Assembly (NCBI RefSeq): GCF_000772535.1
Contig: NZ_JSUM01000013.1
Coordinates: forward strand, 62,001-126,000
DNA: 64,000 bases
Direction of reading: 5' to 3'
Source: Chelonobacter oris
Lineage (GTDB): Bacteria > Pseudomonadota > Gammaproteobacteria > Enterobacterales > Pasteurellaceae
This document shows positions 41,800 to 49,777 of this stretch, piece by piece; the first letter of the stretch is position 1, and each line of letters begins with the position of its first letter. Both the position numbers and the translations under genes were made by a program. Below the pieces are notes generated by a model. The model was not told the DNA's origin and made no database searches. It saw nothing but the letters and a program-made list of their open reading frames with translations.

Positions 41800-42743
41800 G
41801 TCTTCTCCACGCCTGTGGAGGTGTTTCTGACCAAGCGGATTTATTGAGAAAGACCTTACGGTCTTCTCCACGCCTGTGGAGGTGTTTCCTATCGCGATAT
41901 AACGTGGCCTCCGCCTCAAAGGTCTTCTCCACGCCTGTGGAGGTGTTTCTTATCTGGTTAAGGGGATAAAGGTTAAAGTGCCGTCTTCTCCACGCCTGTG
42001 GAGGTGTTTCTTCTGCCGCCTAGTCCTTTGGCTACCAATAAGGGTCTTCTCCACGCCTGTGGAGGTGTTTCCGAAACGGACTTGAATCCAAAATTGAAAA
42101 ATCGGTCTTCTCCACGCCTGTGGAGGTGTTTCTTCTTTCCAAGTTCCAAACGTTATTGTTGATGAGTCTTCTCCACGCCTGTGGAGGTGTTTCTGGGATT
42201 TTGGCGGTTGTGCCGGAATCAGAATCGTCTTCTCCACGCCTGTGGAGGTGTTTCTTTGATAAGTTGGATATTTATGTCTAAGTATAAGTCTTCTCCACGC
42301 CTGTGGAGGTGTTTCTCTGCCCTGAGCTAGCCCCGCTTTTCTCACGGTGTCTTCTCCACGCCTGTGGAGGTGTTTCTTAATACTAAAACTAAAGCATCTG
42401 CATACGGCGGTCTTCTCCACGCCTGTGGAGGTGTTTCTAGCTAAAAGCCCTTTAAAATAGCTTTAAAGGGGTCTTCTCCACGCCTGTGGAGGTGTTTCTA
42501 TAGTTCACCATATTAGCGACTTTGAAAGCCGGTCTTCTCCACGCCTGTGGAGGTGTTTCTAAGATCAAGAGGACAGGGGAGTTTTGGCGAGGGTCTTCTC
42601 CACGCCTGTGGAGGTGTTTCTAGATCAACAGCGCAGAACAATTTAATAGATCAGTCTTCTCCACGCCTGTGGAGGTGTTTCTCATTCATGAAACCGACAG
42701 AGAAAACGCAAAGTGTCTTCTCCACGCCCGTGGAGGTATTATC
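41800..42743 (+). CRISPR. Type I-E CRISPR array, 16 repeats and 15 spacers
   Basis: Repeats begin every 61 bases exactly at 41800, 41861, 41922 and so on to 42715. The repeat is 28 invariant bases beginning GTCTTCTCCACGCC and ending TGTGGAGGTGTTTC, plus a 29th base that is usually T and twice C (repeats 2 and 5). The inner CTCCACGCCTGTGGAG forms the hairpin cut by Cas6e. Spacers are 32 bases. The last repeat has changes (CCCGTGG, GGTATTATC) and marks the distal end. Spacer 11 contains a perfect 9-base inverted repeat. Spacer targets cannot be named from the sequence alone. Open frames reading through the array are artefacts. Confidence 0.98.
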
Positions 42744-42851
42744 TTGTATTACCTATAACAATTTTAATTTCATTATTTTCTTCCTCAAAATAACCGTTAT
42801 AATTGAGAACGATTACTAATAAAGTGCGGTTTTACAGCGGTGGATTGACAC

Positions 42852-43220
42852 ATGAAGATAGTCTATATTTTACTTGGTTTTTTATCGCTCGGCTTAGGGG
42901 GGCTCGGTATTCTGCTGCCGGTGTTGCCGACCACGCCGTTTTTATTGTTGGCGCTCTATTTTTTCGGCAAAAGTTCCGAGCGGTTGCACGCTTGGTTTTT
43001 GCAAACCGCACTTTATGATAAATATTTGCGCACGTTTGACGAACAGCGGGCGCTGACGGCAAAAAGCAAGGCCTATATTTTGCTGCTTTCCACGGCAATG
43101 ATGGCGCTCAGTTTTTATTTTATGCCGTCGATTTACGGGCGTATTTTTATCATTTTGCTGCTGTTGGCGGAATACTGGTTTTTCTTCTTCTGGATCAAGA
43201 CCATTCCGGCGATAAAATAA
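42852..43220 (+). CDS. DUF454 (YbaN-like) inner-membrane protein
   Basis: A 122-residue membrane protein of the DUF454/YbaN family: GLGGLGILLPVLPTTPFLLLALYFFGKSSERLH (residues about 15-48) is the family signature, with three to four membrane segments. Its function is unknown. It follows the CRISPR array, with an AAGTGCGGT uptake signal just upstream. Confidence 0.85.
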   Translation: MKIVYILLGFLSLGLGGLGILLPVLPTTPFLLLALYFFGKSSERLHAWFLQTALYDKYLRTFDEQRALTAKSKAYILLLSTAMMALSFYFMPSIYGRIFIILLLLAEYWFFFFWIKTIPAIK

Positions 43221-43310
43221 TAGCTTTTTTGTGTGTTTTTTAGGATACTCTACCAGACGTTTTACCTTGCTTTCCATTACACTCTTTTATGCTGATTAAG
43301 GAATATCTAT

Positions 43311-44972
43311 ATGAAATCTTTTTTAAAATTAACCGGTTGTGTCGGATTAGCCGTCGGTACGCTGGGCGTTTCGGCGTTGGTGCAGGCATACGAGCAAGAC
43401 CGCACTTACCAATTGACCGTATTGCATACCAATGATCTGCACGGTCGTTTTTGGGCAAACAGCAACGGCGAGTACGGGCTGGCGGCACAGAAAACCCTGA
43501 TTGATCGTATCCGTAAGGAAGTGGCGGACAAAGGCGGCGACGTGATTTTGCTGAATGCCGGCGATTTCAATACCGGCATTCCGGAATCGGATTTGCAAAA
43601 TGCAAAGCCAGATATTGAAGCGATGAATATCATGGGCTATGAAGCGTTGACATTGGGCAATCACGAATTTGACAACCCGTTGCAGTTGTTGGATATGCAG
43701 GAAAGTTGGGCGAAATTCCCGTTCCTGTCGGCCAATGTGTTTGGTAAAAAAGACGGCAAGTTGTTGGTGAAACCGTACACCATTTTGGATAAACAGGGGT
43801 TGAAAGTCGCCGTGGTCGGTTTGACCACCGAAGATACCGCAAAACTGGGCAATCCTGAGTTTATGTCAAGCGTGGAGTTTATCCGCCCGGCGGAAGCGGC
43901 GAAAGATGTGTTGGTAAGTCTTAACGATAATGAAAAACCGGATATCAAAATCGGCTTGACCCATATGGGCTATTATCATGATGCGCAATACGGTTCTAAT
44001 GCGCCGGGTGATGTGTCGATGGTGCGCGAGCTGGACAAAGGCGCGTTTGATTTGGTGATCGGGGGCCACAGCCATGATACGGTGTGTATCAACGATGACG
44101 GTAGTTTTAAGCACGATTATAGGCCGGGTGACGCCTGCAAGCCGGCATTTGAAAACGGCACTTGGATTATGCAGGCCGGCGAATGGGGCAAATATGTCGG
44201 GCGTGCCGATTTTGAATTTAAAAACGGCGATTTGAAGCTGGTTAATTATCAGTTAGTGCCGGTCAACCTGAAAGACAAAGTGAAAAATGCCGAAGGGAAA
44301 ACCGACTATGTGCTGTTTCAGCAAGAGATTGCGGCGGATCCCGAATTATTGGCACATTTGAAAGTGTATCAGGACAAAGGTGATGAATTGCTCGGTGTGG
44401 AAGTCGGCAGTGTTAATGAAAAACTGGAAGGCGATCGTAATGTTATCCGCTTCCAACAAACCAATTTGGGGCAGTTGATCGCCCGCTCGCAAAAAGAGCG
44501 CGCCAAAGCCGATGTCGGCATTATGAATTCCGGCGGTATTCGTGCGTCGATCGAGGCGGGCAAAGTGACTTATAAAGATATTTTGACGGTGCAGCCGTTC
44601 GGCAATATCATCAGTTATGTCGAATTGAACGGACAGGCGTTGTTGGATTATCTGAATGTGGTGGCGCTGAAAGAGGTCGATTCCGGTGCCTATGCGCAAT
44701 TTGCCGGTGTTAGCATGACTGTGGATCGCACGGCGAAAAAAGTGTCCGAGGTGAAAATCAACGGTGAGCCGCTGGATCTGAAAAAAGTCTATCGCATTTC
44801 CTTGCCGAGCTATACCGCCGCCGGCGGTGACGGCTATCCGCCGGTGGCGGACAATCCGACTTATGTCAACACCGGTTTTGTCGATGCCGAGAGTCTAAAA
44901 CTCTATTTTGAAGAAAATTCGCCGATTGATGCCGCACAATTTAAAGCCAACGAAGAGATTATTTATAAATAA
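43311..44972 (+). CDS. nucA: Periplasmic 5-prime-nucleotidase NucA
   Basis: A 553-residue exported nucleotidase. Signal peptide to about residue 26 (VQA-YEQD). Metallophosphatase domain motifs: HTNDLHGRF, GDFNTG, GNHEFDNP, THMGYYHD, GGHSHD. C-terminal substrate domain: NSGGIRASI, VQPFGNII, YTAAGGDGYP. In Haemophilus NucA dephosphorylates NMN and other nucleotides in the periplasm as part of NAD salvage. A terminator follows at 45004-45039. Confidence 0.93.
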   Translation: MKSFLKLTGCVGLAVGTLGVSALVQAYEQDRTYQLTVLHTNDLHGRFWANSNGEYGLAAQKTLIDRIRKEVADKGGDVILLNAGDFNTGIPESDLQNAKPDIEAMNIMGYEALTLGNHEFDNPLQLLDMQESWAKFPFLSANVFGKKDGKLLVKPYTILDKQGLKVAVVGLTTEDTAKLGNPEFMSSVEFIRPAEAAKDVLVSLNDNEKPDIKIGLTHMGYYHDAQYGSNAPGDVSMVRELDKGAFDLVIGGHSHDTVCINDDGSFKHDYRPGDACKPAFENGTWIMQAGEWGKYVGRADFEFKNGDLKLVNYQLVPVNLKDKVKNAEGKTDYVLFQQEIAADPELLAHLKVYQDKGDELLGVEVGSVNEKLEGDRNVIRFQQTNLGQLIARSQKERAKADVGIMNSGGIRASIEAGKVTYKDILTVQPFGNIISYVELNGQALLDYLNVVALKEVDSGAYAQFAGVSMTVDRTAKKVSEVKINGEPLDLKKVYRISLPSYTAAGGDGYPPVADNPTYVNTGFVDAESLKLYFEENSPIDAAQFKANEEIIYK

Positions 44973-45003
44973 TCCGAGACAGCAACAATAGATCTTGCTG
45001 CCA

Positions 45004-45039
45004 AAATCCGATAATGTATGCGCATTATCGGATTTTTTA
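45004..45039 (+). terminator. Terminator after nucA
   Basis: AAAATCCGATAATG pairs with CATTATCGGATTTT around a six-base loop and ends in T residues. It lies 25 bases before the dsbD start. Confidence 0.85.
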
Positions 45040-45063
45040 TACACGGATACTGAACGGAATAAT

Positions 45064-46851
45064 ATGTTGATTAAACCGCACTTTTCACGTCGGCTGGCTT
45101 TATTCAGCCTTTTCTTTGTCTTTTTTATCGGCACCGCTTTTGCCAACGGCTTGTTTGGCGAGAATAAAGTGCGGTTTTTGCCGCCGCAGGAAGCGTTCGT
45201 TTTTTCGGCGCAGGCGACTCAATCACAATTGAAGTTGGATTGGCAGATCGCTGACGGCTACTATTTGTATAAAAAAGAGATTTCCGTTGAAGACGGCAAC
45301 GGTAATATTGCCGAATTGGGTTTACCGGCTGCCGAGCTGCACCAAGATGAGTTTTTCGGCGAAGTGGAGATTTACCGTCACCAACTGGCATTTGGTGTGC
45401 CGTTATCGGATCGCAACGGTAAAATTATAGTCAATTATCAGGGCTGTACCAGCGGTTTTTGCTATCCGCCGCAAACGGAAGAACTGGATTTAAGCGTGTT
45501 GCAAACCGGCACAAGTGCGGTCGCACAGCCTGAAAATGCGACAAACGGCAGTGAAAATCCGATTCAGGATAACAGCGTGTTTAACCGCAACAGCAGCGAG
45601 CAATTGGCAAATACTTTGGGCGAGAGCAAATTCAGTATTGTCTGGTTTTTTGTCTTGGGGCTGGGGCTGGCGTTTACGCCTTGCGTACTGCCGATGTTGC
45701 CGTTGTTGTCATCAATTGTGATTGGGCAGAAACAACGCCCGAAAAGCCTGCGGGCGCTGGCGTTGAGCCTGGTTTATGTACAGGGCATGGCGCTGACCTA
45801 TACCGCACTTGGCTTGTTGGTGGTGGCGATCGGCTTACCGTTTCAGATTGCGCTGCAAAGTCCGCTTGTGCTGATCGCCTTCTCGATCTTATTTATCGTG
45901 CTGGCGTGTTCAATGTTCGGCTTATTTACCTTGCAACTGCCGTCGGGCTTACAAAATAAATTGAATCAATTTAGCCAAAAACAAAGCGGTGGGGCATATT
46001 GGAATGTATTTTTGATGGGTATGATTGCCGGACTGGTGGCATCGCCGTGTGTTAGTGCGCCGTTATCCGGCGCGTTGTTGTATGTGGCGCAAAGCAGTGA
46101 TTTTGTGGTCGGCGGTTTGAGTTTATATTTGCTTGCATTAGGCATGGGCATTCCGTTGGTATTCGTCACCTTGTTCGGTAATAAAATTTTGCCGAAAGGC
46201 GGTGAGTGGCAGGAAAACGTTAAAATCGCTTTTGGCTTTGTGATGTTGGCGGTGCCGGTGTTTCTGATTTCCCGTTTACTGCCTGAGGTTTGGGAAAACC
46301 GCTTGTGGTCGCTGCTGGGCGTCTCTTTCTTTATCTGGTTGACGGCGGCGATCAGTGACAAAAAATCGATGCTCGGCATTAAACTATTGCCGTTAGTGGC
46401 GGCAATTGTGGCGGCGCAACCTTTGGTGGATTGGATAAAGCCGCTGATAACCGGCAAAGTACAAAGTGCGGTACAGCAAACCGAAACGTCGGTTGTATTT
46501 AACAATATTGCCGATTTTAGCGAACTGCAAGCGGCATTACAGCAAAACGGCAACCGAATCGTGATGCTGGATTTATATGCCGACTGGTGTGTCGCCTGTA
46601 AAGAGTTTGAGAAATATACCTTTAGTGATCCGCAAGTCCGGCAACAGTTTGCGCAGATGACATTATTGCGCGCCGATTTGACCCGTAACAGCCCGCAAAA
46701 CCGCACTTTAATGGAACAGTTGAATATTGTGGGTTTACCGACCATTATTTTCTTTGATCAGAGCGGTAAGGAAATTCCGCAAAGTCGAATCAGCGGTTTT
46801 CTCGATGCCGAGCAGTTTAGTCGGTGGGTGCAGCCATTGTTGGAAAAATAG
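45064..46851 (+). CDS. dsbD: Thiol:disulfide interchange protein DsbD
   Basis: A 595-residue membrane protein that carries electrons from cytoplasmic thioredoxin to periplasmic DsbC and other substrates. It has a signal peptide to about residue 30, a periplasmic alpha domain with Cys residues in GCTSGFCYPP, eight membrane helices with the reactive Cys in TPCVLPMLP and SPCVSAP, and a C-terminal thioredoxin domain with WCVACK. The start at 45064 opens the signal peptide; a longer frame runs into the nucA terminator. A hairpin at 46894-46930 follows. Confidence 0.95.
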   Translation: MLIKPHFSRRLALFSLFFVFFIGTAFANGLFGENKVRFLPPQEAFVFSAQATQSQLKLDWQIADGYYLYKKEISVEDGNGNIAELGLPAAELHQDEFFGEVEIYRHQLAFGVPLSDRNGKIIVNYQGCTSGFCYPPQTEELDLSVLQTGTSAVAQPENATNGSENPIQDNSVFNRNSSEQLANTLGESKFSIVWFFVLGLGLAFTPCVLPMLPLLSSIVIGQKQRPKSLRALALSLVYVQGMALTYTALGLLVVAIGLPFQIALQSPLVLIAFSILFIVLACSMFGLFTLQLPSGLQNKLNQFSQKQSGGAYWNVFLMGMIAGLVASPCVSAPLSGALLYVAQSSDFVVGGLSLYLLALGMGIPLVFVTLFGNKILPKGGEWQENVKIAFGFVMLAVPVFLISRLLPEVWENRLWSLLGVSFFIWLTAAISDKKSMLGIKLLPLVAAIVAAQPLVDWIKPLITGKVQSAVQQTETSVVFNNIADFSELQAALQQNGNRIVMLDLYADWCVACKEFEKYTFSDPQVRQQFAQMTLLRADLTRNSPQNRTLMEQLNIVGLPTIIFFDQSGKEIPQSRISGFLDAEQFSRWVQPLLEK

Positions 46852-46893
46852 CGTCTGAAATCAAGCCGATAGCTCAGGTAAGAAATCGTGAAC

Positions 46894-46930
46894 AAAAAAC
46901 TATGGTGAAAATTTTAGCCATAGTTTTTTT
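46894..46930. terminator. Terminator after dsbD
   Basis: AAAAAACTATGG (46894-46905) pairs with CCATAGTTTTTT (46918-46929), followed by T. Confidence 0.8.
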
Positions 46931-46985
46931 ATTTTCTTTTTAGATAATCCCGATAAGCAACGATCCCGTCTAATACCCAATAAAG

Positions 46986-47035
46986 TGTGATTTAAGTCAC
47001 GGAATCTGTGCTCGGATTGACGTAGATTCGCCCTC
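46986..47035 (+). promoter_or_regulatory. Promoter module of the ZnuD-like receptor, with CRP-like site
   Basis: TGTGA-TTTAAG-TCACG (46986-47001) resembles a CRP site. GGATTGACGTAGATTCGC starts 28 bases further on. The same two blocks with the same spacing precede the receptor gene at 49778. Confidence 0.6.
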
Positions 47036-47082
47036 TTTATCTGTCATTACGACCGTATTACTTTAATTAACGGGAGAAAATC

Positions 47083-49497
47083 ATGAGATTATCCGGCTCA
47101 CAACATATTGATATCGGCAGTAAATTAACATTAACGGCGGTTTTAGTGATAGGAGCTTTATCGCCGTTGAATCTGGCGTTGGCAGAACATGCTGATTTTA
47201 CGACATTGGACGAGATTACGGTGAGCACTGATACTGAGGTGTTCAGCAGTAATCCGCTTTCATCGCTTGCAAAACCTAATGATATCGTTGTTTCGAAACA
47301 TCAATTAAAAAGGGCTTCCAGCACATTGGGCAATGCGCTATCAAATGAATTGAGCGTACACAGTAACCAATTTGGCGGCGGTGCAAGTGCGCCGGTTATT
47401 CGGGGGCAAGAAGGCGTGCGGTTAAAAATCTTACAAAACGGCTCGGACGTGATTGATATGTCGCAGCTTTCACCCGATCATGCGATTGGTGTCGATACGT
47501 TAATGGCGGAGCGGGTGGAAATTTTACGCGGCGCATCAACGCTGTTGTATGCCAATGCATCGCCTGCCGGTGTAATCAATGTGATTGATAACCGTATTCC
47601 GACCAAAATGCCTGAACGGGGTTATCAAGCGGACTTCAATTTACGTTATAATACAAACAGTAATGAAAAATTAGCCACCTCAGCTGTCACGTTAGGGATC
47701 GGGCAGCATATTGCGTTGCGTGTTGAAGGATTGACTCGTCATGCCGATAATTATCATGTGTCCGAATTCAATTTAGGGAAGAAAATAGATTTCGTACCGG
47801 ATTCATTTAATAAAACAAATGCCGGCACTTATGCGATCTCGTTTATTGGGGAGCGGAGTTATATCGGCGTTGCCTACAATGAACGCCGTGAAGTTTACGG
47901 GCTGCCCGGGCATAACCACGCTCTTGATACTTGCGGGGCGCATATTTGGGGACGAAATCCGGAGAGTGATTATTTTCTGGAAATTTATCCGCACTTAATG
48001 GGGGACGACGATTTGGTCAACACCCATTTTCATTGCGGCTCCAATCACGCTTCGGGCGGTGCGCATAACCATGACAACCCCTACGGGCATAAGCACGATT
48101 ATACCTTAGGCGGCCCTGTAGTGGATTCTGTATCACGGCGTTATGATATTCGAGCTGAGCTTAAACAGCCTATCCGCGGCTTTGAAAAGTTGCGTTTGAG
48201 CTATTCGTCAACGGATTACAAACACGATGAACGCGATGGCAGTATTCCGGTAAATTTATTTAAAAATAAAGGCTATAATCTGCGTTTGGAATTGCAGCAC
48301 AACGAAATAGCCGGTTTGACCGGCGTTTGGGGCGTGCAGTATCAAACGGCAACGAGCAGTGCCAATATTCCTCGGCTTCCGCCTTGCAGCAACAGTTTTG
48401 ACGGCGACAGCAATGTGCGTTGTCCGGAGAAAATCAGCCCGAATGATCGCAAGCAGTGGGCATTAATTGAAAACAGCAATAAACAGTTAAGCTTTTTTGC
48501 CATAGAGCAATTAAGAGCCGGCAACTGGTTGTTTGACTTGGGCGTGCGGACTGAAAAGCAAACCATTCCGATTAAATATGACGTCGCAAACTTACGAACT
48601 ATAAAAAAATCACTTGAATGTTCCGAGTGGTTCGGCGTCGTGAGTTGTGACCCCGGCTCGTTGAATGATCCTGATTTGTCGACTTATAGCCAGTGGGCGA
48701 CTTCCTATTCTACGTCTGCAACTTGGAATTTTGATCCCGATTATGCGCTGTCTTTCACCTTTTCACACAATGAGCGCCATCCGACACCCATGGAATTATA
48801 TTACCACGGTAAACATTTGGCGACGGTTTCTTTTGAATATGGTAATCGCTATTTAAATAAAGAGGTATCCAATAATATTGAAGCGGGATTCAGTTATGTC
48901 GGTGACAAGCTGAGCTACCATGTCAGTGTATATTATAATCGTTTTAAAAATCGTATCTTTAATCAAACTTTGGCGAAAGAAGGCAATCTCTCATTAAATC
49001 GTTATACCCAATCCAAAGCGGTTTATTATGGCGCAGAGGGGCGTATAGACTATCAATTTATGCCTGAACTCAGTGTCGGTTTATTCGGTGATTATATTCG
49101 CGGGAAGTTATTTGATTTGCCGCCGACCTATGCGGTAGATCATCTGTTTAATACGGCAACACCGATTCCGCAAGCGGATCAAAATGCCGCCAGAGTACCG
49201 CCGGCGCGGTTAGGATTGCGTATCAATACAAATCTGAGTGAACATTTGTCCGGCTCATTGGAATATACTCATGTTTATCAACAAAAGAAAGTTGCGCCGT
49301 TAGAAAATAAAACGTCCGGGGATCGTTTATTGAATGTCGGTTTAAATTACGCCAACAGGATTGGCTATATGGATTATACCTTATTTGTTCAAGCCAATAA
49401 TTTATTAAACCAGAAGGTCTATTCCCATACGTCTTTCCTCCCTTTTGTGCCGCAAATGGGGCGGAATATTACACTGGGTATTGATTTCAGTTTTTAA
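47083..49497 (+). CDS. znuD: ZnuD-like TonB-dependent zinc receptor
   Basis: An 804-residue outer-membrane TonB-dependent receptor. It has a signal peptide to about 35, a TonB box-like LDEITVST, a plug domain (APVIRGQEGVRLKILQNGSD, ERVEILRGASTLLYAN) and a 22-strand barrel ending in F. Residues about 275-350 form a His- and Cys-rich loop (PGHNHALDTCGAHIW, HFHCGSNHASGGAHNHDN, HKHD) in the place of the zinc-binding loop of Neisseria ZnuD, which the protein resembles along its length (ELRHQ/ELQHN, WGVQYQ, PQMGRN). Zinc import is the best call. No Zur box was recognised. Confidence 0.85.
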   Translation: MRLSGSQHIDIGSKLTLTAVLVIGALSPLNLALAEHADFTTLDEITVSTDTEVFSSNPLSSLAKPNDIVVSKHQLKRASSTLGNALSNELSVHSNQFGGGASAPVIRGQEGVRLKILQNGSDVIDMSQLSPDHAIGVDTLMAERVEILRGASTLLYANASPAGVINVIDNRIPTKMPERGYQADFNLRYNTNSNEKLATSAVTLGIGQHIALRVEGLTRHADNYHVSEFNLGKKIDFVPDSFNKTNAGTYAISFIGERSYIGVAYNERREVYGLPGHNHALDTCGAHIWGRNPESDYFLEIYPHLMGDDDLVNTHFHCGSNHASGGAHNHDNPYGHKHDYTLGGPVVDSVSRRYDIRAELKQPIRGFEKLRLSYSSTDYKHDERDGSIPVNLFKNKGYNLRLELQHNEIAGLTGVWGVQYQTATSSANIPRLPPCSNSFDGDSNVRCPEKISPNDRKQWALIENSNKQLSFFAIEQLRAGNWLFDLGVRTEKQTIPIKYDVANLRTIKKSLECSEWFGVVSCDPGSLNDPDLSTYSQWATSYSTSATWNFDPDYALSFTFSHNERHPTPMELYYHGKHLATVSFEYGNRYLNKEVSNNIEAGFSYVGDKLSYHVSVYYNRFKNRIFNQTLAKEGNLSLNRYTQSKAVYYGAEGRIDYQFMPELSVGLFGDYIRGKLFDLPPTYAVDHLFNTATPIPQADQNAARVPPARLGLRINTNLSEHLSGSLEYTHVYQQKKVAPLENKTSGDRLLNVGLNYANRIGYMDYTLFVQANNLLNQKVYSHTSFLPFVPQMGRNITLGIDFSF

Positions 49498-49690
49498 ATA
49501 TAGGATTTTTTGTAGAGGAAATAATATTGTGTGGAAAAGAAACCGCACTTTTAAAAAATGAGGTTAATAAAAAACGGCGCAACATTCTATTTAACGGTTT
49601 ATCCAATGTTGCGCCAAAAGCAATGATAATTTTTAAATGCTTGATAAATAATCTCAAAAATCCTGTTATTTAATATAATTTAAGGCTAAA

Positions 49691-49740
49691 TGTGATGTAT
49701 ATCACGGAATCGTAGGCGGGATTCACGTAAATTCGCTCTC
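49691..49740 (+). promoter_or_regulatory. Promoter module of the second receptor, with CRP-like site
   Basis: TGTGA-TGTATA-TCACG (49691-49706) and GGATTCACGTAAATTCGC starting at 49719, with the same 28-base spacing as before the ZnuD-like gene. Confidence 0.6.
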
Positions 49741-49777
49741 CTTTTTTCATCGATTAAAGTCAATAAGAGAGCGTAAT

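Noticed and set aside
41747-42420. Open frames on both strands through the CRISPR array encoding repeated ETPPQAWRR-like segments
   Set aside because: They are the translation of the 28-base repeat; the 61-base periodicity explains them fully.
42795-42825. Fur-box-like sequence GAGAACGATTACTAAT before the DUF454 gene
   Set aside because: Only a partial match to the Fur consensus and no iron-related gene downstream.
46852-46862. GCGTCTGAAA after dsbD as a Neisseria uptake sequence
   Set aside because: It lacks the GCC core (GCGTCTGAA only) and stands alone in the right region; probably chance.
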